Origin: UBA5109 sp963975155
GTDB taxonomy: Bacteria > Pseudomonadota > Gammaproteobacteria > Pseudomonadales > Pseudohongiellaceae
Length of the DNA: 64,000 nucleotides
Direction of reading: 5' to 3'
Assembly: GCA_963975155.1 (NCBI GenBank)
Contig: CAXBFG010000006.1
Span: forward strand, 90,658-154,657
The notes beneath the pieces were generated by a model, which ran no database searches, was not told the DNA's origin, and saw only the letters and a list, made by a program, of their open reading frames with translations. This document shows positions 26,930 to 35,777 of the stretch, one piece after another. Each line of letters starts with the position of its first letter. Position 1 is the stretch's first letter. The position numbers and the translations under genes are program-made.

Positions 26930-26952
26930 AGTCAGAACCCCAAAAATGATAC

Positions 26953-27734
26953 TGACAAGTTAACTTCATAAATTTGATATATTAAACTAATGAATACATC
27001 ACATAGACTATATAAGAGCCATCGCTTCTCTTCTGAAATCATGCAATATGCCGTTTGGCTTTATTTTAAATTCAATCTAAGCCTCCGAGATATAGAGGAT
27101 CTACTTACTGAACACAGAATCCAAGTATCCTATGAAGCTATCAGGCTTTTGTGTAATAAATTCAGCCCTAAATACGATAAGAAATTAAGAAGAAGACATC
27201 AAGGCTACGGAGATACCTTCTATCTGGATGAAGTGTTTATAAGAATCAATGGTCAACAAAACTATCTTTGGCGAGACATTGATCAGGATGGTGAAGTTGT
27301 TGATAAATTTCTTCAAAAACGCCGTGATGGCCCCGCTGCGAAGAGATTCTTTTAACGGCTTTTAAAGAAAAACAAAGGGGTGCCTAGAAAGATTGTAACG
27401 GATAAATTGCGAAGTTACGGTGTTGCACACAGATATCTAATTCCATAAGCAATCTACGATACTTCACAATATGCCAATAATCGTTCTGAACTCTCACATC
27501 AACCAACTAAGGTAAGAGAACCTGGAATGAGAAAGTTTAAATCAATCGATCAAGCACAGAGGTTTTTGGAAACATATGCTGCTGTTTACAATTTATTTAA
27601 CTTGGGACGTCATTTGGTTTCTGCAAAGAATTATTGATATTTTAGATTGCGCGGCTTTGCATCTTGGGAAAAGTCAGTAGCAATATAGATATAAAATTTA
27701 ATATTGTATATCGATTTAAGACGTAAACTTGTCA
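26953..27734 (+). mobile_element. IS6-family insertion sequence, near full length, inactive
   Basis: A 782-bp element with terminal inverted repeats: left TGACAAGTTAACTTC from 26953, right end reading TGACAAGTTTACGTC inward from 27734. IS6-family elements are normally 0.75-0.9 kb with one DDE transposase, as here. No 8-bp target duplication is visible at the two flanks. The transposase is broken by three stop codons, so it cannot move by itself. Confidence 0.85.
26990..27688 (+). pseudogene. IS6-family transposase with three in-frame stop codons
   Basis: The frame reads a complete IS6 transposase: helix-turn-helix part (FSSEIMQYAVWLYFKFN), then YLDEVFIRING (first Asp), IVTDKLRSYG (second Asp), NNRSELSH (Glu) and the AAVYNLFNLGRH tail. 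TAA at 27353-27355 replaces Lys in RFFKRLLKK, TAA at 27446-27448 replaces Glu after LIP, and TGA at 27635-27637 replaces Arg after AKNY. No frameshift is needed, so the gene decayed by point mutation while the frame survived. The first piece (121 codons) would be without two of the three catalytic residues. Confidence 0.88.
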
Positions 27735-27749
27735 ATACCAATTAACACT

Positions 27750-27760
27750 TTAACTCGTCA
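27750..27760 (-). mobile_element. Extra IS6-like terminal sequence
   Basis: TTAACTCGTCA followed by ATCCCC sits 16 bp outside the right end of the IS at 27734. It resembles the outer end of the IS6-type remnant at 55950-55960 (TTAACTTGTCA then GTCCCC). It is probably the stub of another copy marking the edge of the decayed patch. Confidence 0.4.
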
Positions 27761-27783
27761 ATCCCCTTCAAGTGCAGGGTACG

Positions 27784-28407
27784 CTATTTCTTCAACTTGA
27801 AGTGCAGATAAATAACTGAACTTAATATCGCCGCAAAAAAACACCATATAGAGAAAAAGGCAGTGGCTTGAATCCAGTACGCTACTATGGAAAGCAGCAA
27901 CGCCAGAACGCCGAAAAGATTGATTATCTTGTGGCTCGAAAAGAGGGGGGCGATAGTTGTGGCTGCAAGATAGAGCATCATCACCGGAATCTGATAAAAA
28001 TGGGGTGAAACATACACAATATGGTCATCGACTTCAGACCAGACAGGAAATTTTACAATCATGTATAGCAGGTACAAACCGACCGCAATTCCGATGAAAA
28101 GGAATGCCAATATCGCCTTTTTGCGCCAGCCTACTTGTTCCACTAATCCGATGGAGAATGGCACAAATATCGGCCACAGCACGTGCGAGAACAGCGAAAA
28201 TGCATATGTCATGCTCACATTGAGCACCGGAGCCTCAAATCGAAATGAGAGCCATAACATTCCTTCGAGGAGTTGCTGAACCCCGAACAAAACCGGGAAC
28301 ATCGCTAGTGGAATCTCCGCCTTTCGCTTCGCCTTCTTCATCGTTACAATACCGAGTGCGGATAACGAACCTCCAGCGATAAAACTTGCCGTTGCTGAAA
28401 AACACAT
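27784..28407 (-). CDS. DUF6629 family membrane protein
   Basis: A 207-residue polytopic membrane protein beginning MCFSATASFIAGGSL, the signature opening of the DUF6629 family. About seven hydrophobic helices are visible. LFGVQQLLEGMLWLSF and VLWPIFVPFSIGLVE are conserved blocks. A strong ribosome site AAAAGGAGA precedes the ATG. The function is unknown; family members often sit near stress or energy genes. It lies inside a patch bounded by IS6-like ends and next to a composite pseudogene, so it may be a survivor of a once larger transferred segment. Confidence 0.8.
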   Translation of the reverse strand: MCFSATASFIAGGSLSALGIVTMKKAKRKAEIPLAMFPVLFGVQQLLEGMLWLSFRFEAPVLNVSMTYAFSLFSHVLWPIFVPFSIGLVEQVGWRKKAILAFLFIGIAVGLYLLYMIVKFPVWSEVDDHIVYVSPHFYQIPVMMLYLAATTIAPLFSSHKIINLFGVLALLLSIVAYWIQATAFFSIWCFFAAILSSVIYLHFKLKK

Positions 28408-28490
28408 AGAACCTGTCTCCTTTTAACCCGGATCGGACCGGCCTGCACTTGCAGTCTCGATACTTCACGCATTTCCTGGTTACTGTGTGA

Positions 28491-28882
28491 GCGCCACCAG
28501 CGCAGCATCGACGATGATCTGTGCCTTCGCTAAAATGCGCCGCAAACCAGCCGCACTCCGTCAACACCTTCAACCCACCGATGGGTACGCCATTGCCAGG
28601 TGCCTGGGTGAGAGTGCTCCGTATATTTTAACTGGCCAGTTCTGTTGACGTTATCTGCTGTGGTGATAGCTGCGCTAGCAATCGTTTTTGTTCCGGAGTC
28701 GCGGGCACCTCAACCCGATCGTAAACCGGCGCGCCGAACTCTCCACGATAGCGCCTTCGTTGTGGAGTGCATTGACATCATCAACACTACGGTTGTACAC
28801 CACACACTCGTGCCCTCCCCCGCATCAATCGGGGCACCATATTGCTGCCCATATGTCCCAAGCCCACCATGCTAGTCTGCAT
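28491..28882 (-). pseudogene. Composite pseudogene: start of 6-phosphogluconate dehydrogenase joined to end of phosphoglucomutase
   Basis: Read on the minus strand, a start at 28882 behind AAGGAGA encodes MQTSMVGLGHMGSNMVPRLMRG, the NAD-binding start of a decarboxylating 6-phosphogluconate dehydrogenase; after a frameshift, VVYNRSVDDVNALHNEGA continues. Near 28755 the homology switches to the C-terminal part of phosphoglucomutase: FGAPVYDRVE, ATPEQKRLLAQLS, APGNGVPIGGLKV and CGWFAA align with the intact pgm at 41615-43291. Frameshifts, a stop and a deletion after CGWFAA follow, ending near 28491. An internal deletion between adjacent gnd and pgm genes is the simplest origin. Confidence 0.75.
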
Positions 28883-29004
28883 CTTGTTTCTCCTTGATTA
28901 GACTCGCACAGATTACTTTTCATCATACCCACCAAACGTGTAACGCATTATTGTTAATCCTTTGCGTGGAAAATAAGATCGTGTCACGGCCACTGGGGTC
29001 ATGA

Positions 29005-29439
29005 TCACTCGCGTTCCCAGATGCCACGCATCTGTAAATACATGAATGATGCCGTCCAGCCAATCAATACCAGCCCGGTCAGCGCCTCCATTCCGGCCAT
29101 AAAACGCAACGGCCCCGATGGCACCAAGTCACCATAGCCCAGCGAGCTATAGTTGGAAAAAGAGAAGTAGATACATTCAGCAAAGCTGGGAGATTGACTG
29201 CCAATAATCGCGCCATATTCAGCGCCAGCAATCAACCAGTAATAGACCAAACCGAACATCATCACCTCTAGCACGTGCGCAAACAATAAACCACATATCA
29301 GGATCGACAAATGCCAGCGATGCCAGGCATCGTGTCGATGCAACCAGTCGCCTGCGCGTCGCATGACCCGCATGGCCTCGTAGTGCAGAATGACGCAGAA
29401 AATAATCAGCATCAGGGTGACGCTCAGAGTGATCAGCAT
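29005..29439 (-). CDS. Two-helix potassium channel family protein
   Basis: A 144-residue protein with three hydrophobic segments and an ion-channel pore: SFSNYSSLGYGDLVP contains the K+ filter-like LGYGD between two helices, ending with IGWTASFMYLQMRG. This is the Ion_trans_2 type. It has no RCK or nucleotide-binding regulatory domain, so gating is unknown. An extra N-terminal helix precedes the pore. The ATG at 29439 overlaps no good Shine-Dalgarno. It stands in a decayed patch downstream of a truncated membrane-protein tail and might once have been part of the same operon. Confidence 0.82.
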   Translation of the reverse strand: MLITLSVTLMLIIFCVILHYEAMRVMRRAGDWLHRHDAWHRWHLSILICGLLFAHVLEVMMFGLVYYWLIAGAEYGAIIGSQSPSFAECIYFSFSNYSSLGYGDLVPSGPLRFMAGMEALTGLVLIGWTASFMYLQMRGIWERE

Positions 29440-29460
29440 GCGCAGCGCCTGTGGTTTTTT

Positions 29461-29587
29461 TCAATAAGATGAATGACCATCTTCCTTTGCCTTTGCCCGC
29501 AAGAGATATTTTGTACCAGCGAAAACAAGTAGCATGGCAAGTGACGAGACCACCACCAGCATGTCGGACTGTGCCTTCACCAGATAA
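29461..29587 (-). pseudogene. C-terminal fragment of a membrane protein cut by an IS6-like element
   Basis: On the minus strand an open frame of about 41 codons ends at 29461. It encodes a hydrophobic helix (SDMLVVVSSLAMLLVFAGTK) then a basic tail YLLRAKAKEDGHSSY. It runs backwards without a start codon into the terminal repeat at 29588, where homology to a normal gene must break. It seems to be the remaining tail of a transporter or other membrane protein; the family was not identified. Confidence 0.5.
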
Positions 29588-29657
29588 TGACAAATTAACT
29601 CTCCATAGTTGATAATTCAACTCATGAATACATCAAAAATATTCAGTTAGCTTGTCA
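29588..29657 (+). mobile_element. 70-bp IS6-type remnant made of both ends
   Basis: The left end TGACAAATTAACTC and inner GTTGATAATTCAACTCATG nearly equal the end at 55923-55960 (including the transposase start codons), while the right end GTTAGCTTGTCA is the opposite inverted repeat. Almost the whole transposase is gone. The remnant sits between the truncated membrane protein and ldhA. Confidence 0.75.
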
Positions 29658-29666
29658 ATATTTTAA

Positions 29667-30659
29667 CTATTGTACGATTTCATTTTCGAGAATACGGTTT
29701 TCTTCAAAGCCATCCAAATTCAAGATGGTTGTAGTCGCAATATTTTGCAAGGATGTTTCGGTAAGGAATGCCTGATGACTTGTTATTAGAACATTGGGAA
29801 ATGTCATGAGGCGAGTGATAGTGTCGTCCTGAAGAATGTCTTCCGAATGGTCTTCAAAAAAAAGGCCCGCTTCTTCTTCATATACGTCCAATCCAAGATA
29901 ACCTATCTTTCCGCTTTTTAAATTCCGGATTACATCTTTGGTGTTCACCAGCGCGCCCCGGCTGGTATTTATAAGCATTACACCTTCCTGCATCAATTCC
30001 ATACAGGAATTGTCGATAAGGTATTTTGTTTGATCAGTGAGCGGGACATGCAATGTGATAATATCGGATTGCTGGCACAGCGATTTACAATCTGTATATT
30101 GAACATGATACTTCTCTTTCAATTCTTCATTTTCAATCGCGTCAAGTCCCAAAAGCCGGCAACCGAATCCGTGCAAAATACGCGCCACAATGGCACCAAT
30201 TTTACCAGTACCGATTATTCCCGCAGTTTTGCCGTTCATATCGAAACCGGTTAGCCCATCTAGCGAAAAATTTTGTTCCATGACACGATAATGTGCGCGT
30301 ATCAGCTTTCTGTTCAAGGCAAGTATTAAGGCAACGGTATACTCCGCAACCGAATAGGGAGAATAGGCTGGAACTCTTGCCACTCGAATGCCAAGCTGCT
30401 TGGCTTTTTTCAGATCAACATTGTTGAATCCGGCAGAGCGCAGAGCAATAAATCGAACTCCATTTTGATGCAATATTTCAAGAACCTCTGCAGACGCATC
30501 ATCACTCACAAATAGACTTGCTGCATCGAAGCCTCTACTCAAAGGTGCTGTATGTGCAGACAATTTCACGTCGAGATATTTTATTTCGTGTTTGCCGGCG
30601 TTAGCGCTTTCGAAGTAGGATTTCTCAAATTTGTGGAAGCTATAGACGACTGTTTTCAC
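29667..30659 (-). CDS. ldhA: D-lactate dehydrogenase (2-hydroxyacid dehydrogenase)
   Basis: A 330-residue D-isomer-specific 2-hydroxyacid dehydrogenase like fermentative LdhA, reducing pyruvate to D-lactate with NADH. It has GIIGTGKIG (GxGxxG), the catalytic Arg in INTSRGALVNT, the Glu in LDVYEEE and the His in ITSHQAFLT. The YSPYSVAEYTVALIL block is typical of the LdhA subgroup. Its ATG overlaps the stop of ppsA by 4 bp (ATGA), so the two are translationally coupled. Coupling a lactate-forming enzyme with PEP synthase sets the fate of pyruvate: reoxidising NADH or returning to PEP. The gene ends 10 bp from an IS6-like relic. Confidence 0.92.
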   Translation of the reverse strand: MKTVVYSFHKFEKSYFESANAGKHEIKYLDVKLSAHTAPLSRGFDAASLFVSDDASAEVLEILHQNGVRFIALRSAGFNNVDLKKAKQLGIRVARVPAYSPYSVAEYTVALILALNRKLIRAHYRVMEQNFSLDGLTGFDMNGKTAGIIGTGKIGAIVARILHGFGCRLLGLDAIENEELKEKYHVQYTDCKSLCQQSDIITLHVPLTDQTKYLIDNSCMELMQEGVMLINTSRGALVNTKDVIRNLKSGKIGYLGLDVYEEEAGLFFEDHSEDILQDDTITRLMTFPNVLITSHQAFLTETSLQNIATTTILNLDGFEENRILENEIVQ

Positions 30660-33076
30660 AATATAGGTTTCACTTTACCAGAGTTTTCCATCTCTGCAGC
30701 ATTAATATTTTTTATCCCATTTAGTAATGCATCCGGGTTAAAAGAGATGCTGTCGATACCGCACTCAACTAGAAAACGGGAATATTCTGGATAGTCGCTC
30801 GGCGCCTGGCCGCATAAACCAATTTTTATACCGGCAGATTTGGCTTTCTCGATGGACATTCGAATAAGCTGCATGACAGCGGGATCGAATGGAGAGAATA
30901 TTTCACTGAGTAATTCCGAATCCCGATCAGCACCCAGTGTCAGTTGCGTTAAATCGTTTGAACCAATAGAGAACCCATCGAAATGTTTGGCGAATTCTTC
31001 GGCGAGCAAGGCGTTGCTAGGAATTTCTACCATCATATATAACTGTAAGTCATTTTCTCCTCTTGCCAGGCCCTGTTCGTTCATGAGTGCAATAACACTC
31101 GTTGCTTCATTAACGGTTCGCACAAATGGCACCGTCAGTTTCACGTTGGTAAAACCCATATCATCGCGCACCATCTTCATAGCCTGGCACTCCATTTCAA
31201 AGGCTTCTTTATACAATGGATGGTAATATCTCGACGCCCCCCTGAAACCGATCATCGGATTTTGCTCTTCCGGTTCAAAGCTTTTTCCACCAATGAGGTT
31301 TGCGTACTCATTGGATTTGAAGTCACTCATTCTCACAATTACGTCTTTGGGAGAAAACGCCGCCGCAATAGTTGCAGTTGCTTCTGCCAGCTTTTGAATG
31401 AAATAGTCCTTTTTATCGGGATAATGATGAGTCAGCTCTTCAATCTCATTCTTCACACCGGCATCAGCCAACTTATCGAAGTGATGCAGAGCCATCGGGT
31501 GAATCCTGATCACGTTATTGATGATAAATTCCATGCGCATCAGCCCAACACCGCTATTTGGAAGCACGGAATATCTAAAGGCTTTGTCAGGATGGGCGAG
31601 GATCAGCATGATCTGAGTCTGAGGTAATTCGATTTTACTGATGTCGATTTCCTGCTCGTCCCAGCTTCCCTTACCCTCATAAATGTAGCCGGTATCGCCC
31701 TCGGCGGTAGAAATGGTAATTACTTGCCCGTCCTGAATAACTTTTGTGGCATTACCGGTTCCAACGATGCCCACAGCACCGACTTCCCGGGCCACGATTG
31801 CTGCGTGGGAGGTTCTTCCCCCCTGGTCGGTGACAATGCCAGCAGCTTTCTTCAGAATCGGATCCCAGTCCGGGTCGGTTCGTCTTGTGACCAGTATTTC
31901 ACCTTTGTTCAATTTATCAATTTCTTTGGGAGAACTGAGCAGCCTTGCGATTCCAGAGGTTATGCTGTTACCCAGGCCAATTCCCTGACAGAGTAATTTG
32001 CCTTTTTCCTTAATTTGATATTCCTTAAATATGCCTTTGCTTTTCCGCTGACTATGAACTGTTTCCGGACGTGCCTGAACAATGAATATTTGATTACTAA
32101 TACCGTCCTTTGCCCATTCGATATCCATATGCCCTTTGTAATGCTCCTGAATAATTACCGCCCACTTTGTCAATTGCACTACTTCCTCATCATCGAGGAT
32201 ATATTGCTGCTGGCGTTCCAGTGGAGTTTCAAGGTTTACGATTGCATCTTCGGGTTTTACTATTTCGGAAAGCTCCTTCTCAGCATAGATCATGGTTTGT
32301 TCTTTACTGCCCAATTTTCTTGAAATAATGGGTTGTTTTACCTTGCCGATGGCTGATTTATACACTAAAAATTCATCTGTATTGACATTCCCCTGCACCA
32401 CATTTTCGCCTAGTCCCCAGGATCCTGCAATTAGAGCCACTTTATCAAATCCGGTGTCTGGATCCAGTGTAAACATTACGCCAGCACAGGCTTCGTCTGA
32501 TCGAACCATGATTTGTATACCGATGGATAAAGCGACTTTCATATGATCGAAGCCGTTGTCCGCCCGGTATTTTATTGCTCTGTCAGTAAAGAGTGATGCA
32601 TAACAACGGTGGCAGGCCATTATCAGGTTCTCTTCGCCTTGTACATTCAAATACGACTCCTGCTGTCCTGCAAAACTTGCGGTTGGCAAATCTTCTGCTG
32701 TCGCACTGCTGCGAACCGCTAATGAAACAGTTTTTCCTGACCGGCCCTCCAATTGGCTATATGCGGAATTAATCTCATCACTTAACTCTTTTGGGAATGA
32801 GGCATCAAGAAACAGCTGTCTGGTTTTTGCGCCAATTTCAGATAAGTTGCCAAATGTGTTGAGGTCAAGCTGTGCAAGCAGTTCCGTGAGTTTTGGAACC
32901 ATTTCATCACCACTTAGGAAATTCCAATATCCCTCGCTGGTTACGGCAAAGCCGTCCGGTACCATGATGCCTTTGGAAGACAGTTCGGAAAACATTTCAC
33001 CGAGTGAAGCGTTTTTACCACCAACAAGTGCAATATCTTTTAAATGAATTTCAGAAAAGTTTTTTATCCAGTTCAT
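30656..33076 (-). CDS. ppsA: Phosphoenolpyruvate synthase (copy 2)
   Basis: An 806-residue PEP synthase collinear with copy 1 at 10144. It shows VGGKNASLGEM, RSSATAEDLPTASFAGQQESYLN-type motifs, the phosphohistidine loop GGRTSHAAIVAREVG, GFRGASRYY, SIGSNDLTQL and GLCGQAPSD with the Cys. The copies diverge throughout, so this is an old paralogue or a transferred orthologue rather than a recent duplicate. It leads an operon with ldhA. The enzyme may work toward PEP for gluconeogenesis and glycogen; the reverse, ATP-forming direction has been proposed for some anaerobes but is not shown here. Confidence 0.95.
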   Translation of the reverse strand: MNWIKNFSEIHLKDIALVGGKNASLGEMFSELSSKGIMVPDGFAVTSEGYWNFLSGDEMVPKLTELLAQLDLNTFGNLSEIGAKTRQLFLDASFPKELSDEINSAYSQLEGRSGKTVSLAVRSSATAEDLPTASFAGQQESYLNVQGEENLIMACHRCYASLFTDRAIKYRADNGFDHMKVALSIGIQIMVRSDEACAGVMFTLDPDTGFDKVALIAGSWGLGENVVQGNVNTDEFLVYKSAIGKVKQPIISRKLGSKEQTMIYAEKELSEIVKPEDAIVNLETPLERQQQYILDDEEVVQLTKWAVIIQEHYKGHMDIEWAKDGISNQIFIVQARPETVHSQRKSKGIFKEYQIKEKGKLLCQGIGLGNSITSGIARLLSSPKEIDKLNKGEILVTRRTDPDWDPILKKAAGIVTDQGGRTSHAAIVAREVGAVGIVGTGNATKVIQDGQVITISTAEGDTGYIYEGKGSWDEQEIDISKIELPQTQIMLILAHPDKAFRYSVLPNSGVGLMRMEFIINNVIRIHPMALHHFDKLADAGVKNEIEELTHHYPDKKDYFIQKLAEATATIAAAFSPKDVIVRMSDFKSNEYANLIGGKSFEPEEQNPMIGFRGASRYYHPLYKEAFEMECQAMKMVRDDMGFTNVKLTVPFVRTVNEATSVIALMNEQGLARGENDLQLYMMVEIPSNALLAEEFAKHFDGFSIGSNDLTQLTLGADRDSELLSEIFSPFDPAVMQLIRMSIEKAKSAGIKIGLCGQAPSDYPEYSRFLVECGIDSISFNPDALLNGIKNINAAEMENSGKVKPIL

Positions 33077-33229
33077 GCCAAGTAGTTCCTGTTCAGATAT
33101 TATTCTGTTGATTTATTCGCATTCATACCAGCAACCCTTAATACTGTGCAGACTTGATGCACATGTTGTTCTCACTTCATTACGATTACGAAATTTCGCA
33201 GATTTCTCCATTGGTCCTAATGGACTGAA

Positions 33230-35581
33230 TTAGCCACGCGCCGAATGAATACCTTCCAGACGCGTACGCTTTAGTAACAATGCATTGACCGCCACCAGTG
33301 CCGAACTACCAGACATGGCCAGTGCCGCCACCTCCGGGCTAACCACCAAAGGATAGAACACCCCAGCTGCCATTGGAAAGGCAATAACGTTATAGGCGAC
33401 AGCCCAGAAAAGGTTCTGGTGCATTTTACGTAACGTAGCGCGCGACAGCTCAATGGCCCCCAGCACGTCATAGGGATCACTCTTCATCAGCACCACATCG
33501 GCACTTTCAATCGCCACATCCGTGCCGGCTCCGATGGCGAAACCAACATCGGCCTGGGTAAGTGCAGGCGCATCATTAACGCCATCACCCACCATGCCGA
33601 CTTTCTTGCCTTGTTCCTGAAGCTCCTTGATTTTTTCCGCTTTCTGGCCCGGCAATACATCGGCGATCACAGTACTAATTCCTAGTTCCTTGGCAATGCG
33701 CTCAGCTGTGGCCTGATTGTCGCCGGTAAGCATTGCGACCTCGACACCGCGTTTCCGCATCTTCTTCACCATTGCTGCAGCAGTGGGCCGCGGTGCATCT
33801 GCAATAGCGATCAAACCGTTCAGCATCCCTCCATGGGCGATATGCACTACGGTCTGGCCTGTAGCCTGCAGCCGGGCGGCCTCCTCCTCAAGCCCTGCCA
33901 TATCAACTTTTTCTTCATCCATCAGGCGACGATTACCCAGCAGCAATGTTTTCCCAGCCACCTCGGCACGGGCGCCCTTGCCCTCAATGTTGGTAAAGCC
34001 GTTCAAAGGTTCCAGCTTCAACCCCTCGGCGCGACGCAGAATTGCCTGGGCAAGGGGATGATCAGAACCCTGTTCTACCGTAGCCGCCAGAATTAGTACA
34101 GCATCCTGATCCAAAGTTGATGCTACCACCACTTCCACCACCTGGGGTTCTCCCATGGTCAGGGTGCCAGTCTTATCAAAAACAACAATATCAAGCCTGG
34201 TGGCGTCTTCCAGGGCCGAGGCATTTTTAAACAATATGCCGTTCTTCGCACCCAGGCCCGTACCCACCATCACCGCCATGGGCGTAGCGAGCCCAAGGGC
34301 ATCCGGGCAGGCGATGACAAATACGGTGATGGTGAGAGTCACAGCGAACAATAGTGTTGCGCCGACCCCCCAGAACCATACCGCGAAAGTAGCTAGGCCG
34401 ATGACAATGGCAATCACCACCAGCCATTGCGAAGCCTTGTCCGCCAGCAGTTGCGCCGGGGCCTTGGAATTTTGTGCCTGTTGCACCAGTTGGACGATCT
34501 GGGCGAGTGCGGTGTCCGCACCCACCTTGGTGGCGCGATATTTGAAACTGCCACTCTTGTTAATAGTCGCGCCGATCACGGCATCCCCTGGCTTTTTCGC
34601 AACCGGCATGGATTCGCCGGTGAGCATGGACTCGTCTACCTGCGACTCGCCCTCCAGCACCTCGCCGTCCACTGGAATCTTGTTGCCGGGGCGGATCACC
34701 ACCACGTCATCTTTCAGCACCTCAGCCGTTGACACCTCCAGTTCCTGTCCGTCACGTAGCACTGTAGCTTTGGGCGGGGCGAGATCCATCAGCGATCGGA
34801 TAGCGTCTGATGCACCGGCACGGGCACGCATCTCCAGCCAGTGGCCGAGGAGAATAAACACCAACAGCACTGCCACCGCCTCGAAGAACTGCACACCTTC
34901 GTAGAGAAAGGTCGCACCAAGACTAAACAGATAACCGGTACCCACCGACAGCACCACCAGTACCGCCATGTTGAGTACGCCGTTTTTCAGCGCGCGCCAG
35001 GCTGCCACGAAAAACGGCCAGCTAGGCCAAATGATCGCTACCGAGGCGAGGACAAACAGCCACTGATTGAGGGCCAGACCAAAGGGTGGTGGCGGTGGTG
35101 TGAACAGTCCCCCCATGGGTGAATAGATAAAAACCGGAATGGTAAAGAGCAGGCAGACCCAGAAGCGGTTGCGCATGTCGCGCGCCATTTCTTCCATGTT
35201 CATTCCTTCACCATGACCCATCTCATGAGTCATGGCGTCCATTTTTTCAGGTGGAGTTTGTTCCGAGTGGTGCGGAGATGGTTCGTGCTTTCCATGTGCA
35301 GCGTGAACCTTGCTGGAAGAGATCTCCGCAGCGGCGGCATCTGCGGGAGCACAAACATGTTTTGGCAACTGCTCACCGCTACAGTGGTAGCCGCACTCCC
35401 TCACCCCGGCCTCAATAGCAACGAGTGCAAGCACACTTTCGTCATAAACCACCGTGGCACTGCCAGCCACATAATTGACTTCCGCTTTTTTTAGCCCCTT
35501 CATTTTCAGAAGCTGCTTCTCTACACCTCGGGCACTTAGTGCCGACAACAATCCTGTTATTTCAATAGTACTGGTTTTCAT
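33230..35581 (-). CDS. P1B-type heavy-metal (copper-type) translocating ATPase with CPD motif
   Basis: A 783-residue P1B ATPase. An N-terminal HMA-like domain (residues 4-65) lacks the CxxC metal site; after it comes a His/Met-rich linker (about 75-135). Eight membrane helices, TGES, the DKTGTLT phosphorylation site near residue 467, HP (SDHPLAQA) and GDGVNDAP are present. The metal motif in helix 6 is CPD (residue 425, ACPDALGLATP) where CopA has CPC and CopB has CPH. Overall it is closest to copper exporters of the CopB type (His-rich N-terminus). The changed third residue may alter ion choice. A CopZ-like gene lies at 41157. Confidence 0.9.
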   Translation of the reverse strand: MKTSTIEITGLLSALSARGVEKQLLKMKGLKKAEVNYVAGSATVVYDESVLALVAIEAGVRECGYHCSGEQLPKHVCAPADAAAAEISSSKVHAAHGKHEPSPHHSEQTPPEKMDAMTHEMGHGEGMNMEEMARDMRNRFWVCLLFTIPVFIYSPMGGLFTPPPPPFGLALNQWLFVLASVAIIWPSWPFFVAAWRALKNGVLNMAVLVVLSVGTGYLFSLGATFLYEGVQFFEAVAVLLVFILLGHWLEMRARAGASDAIRSLMDLAPPKATVLRDGQELEVSTAEVLKDDVVVIRPGNKIPVDGEVLEGESQVDESMLTGESMPVAKKPGDAVIGATINKSGSFKYRATKVGADTALAQIVQLVQQAQNSKAPAQLLADKASQWLVVIAIVIGLATFAVWFWGVGATLLFAVTLTITVFVIACPDALGLATPMAVMVGTGLGAKNGILFKNASALEDATRLDIVVFDKTGTLTMGEPQVVEVVVASTLDQDAVLILAATVEQGSDHPLAQAILRRAEGLKLEPLNGFTNIEGKGARAEVAGKTLLLGNRRLMDEEKVDMAGLEEEAARLQATGQTVVHIAHGGMLNGLIAIADAPRPTAAAMVKKMRKRGVEVAMLTGDNQATAERIAKELGISTVIADVLPGQKAEKIKELQEQGKKVGMVGDGVNDAPALTQADVGFAIGAGTDVAIESADVVLMKSDPYDVLGAIELSRATLRKMHQNLFWAVAYNVIAFPMAAGVFYPLVVSPEVAALAMSGSSALVAVNALLLKRTRLEGIHSARG

Positions 35582-35777
35582 CGTTTATTCCCTCGAATCT
35601 AGTTACTTGCAGTTAATCGCTATTAGCCATGATCACAACCCCGGAACAAAAGTGCACATGTTCATCCCTCATTACCAAATACTCCATTAATATCCAGAAA
35701 CCGCCTAATGCACCATTGATCTATCAGCGGTTGACCGAACCTCTCTTTGTCTTCTGTCTGTATTTTTCATATGTAAA

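Noticed and set aside
26945..27742. Target-site duplication around the IS6 element
   Set aside because: The 8-bp flanks (AATGATAC and ATACCAAT) do not match.
28235..28573. A 112-residue minus-strand ORF upstream of and overlapping the DUF6629 gene
   Set aside because: Its first part is the frameshifted end of the pgm remnant and the rest is a shadow of the DUF6629 gene in another frame.
29219..29620. A 133-residue ORF overlapping the K+ channel gene
   Set aside because: It crosses the IS6-like relic and is out of frame with the channel; composition is not protein-like.
33148..33161. FNR box before ppsA copy 2
   Set aside because: TTGATGCACATGTT has a good left half only (2 of 5 in the right).
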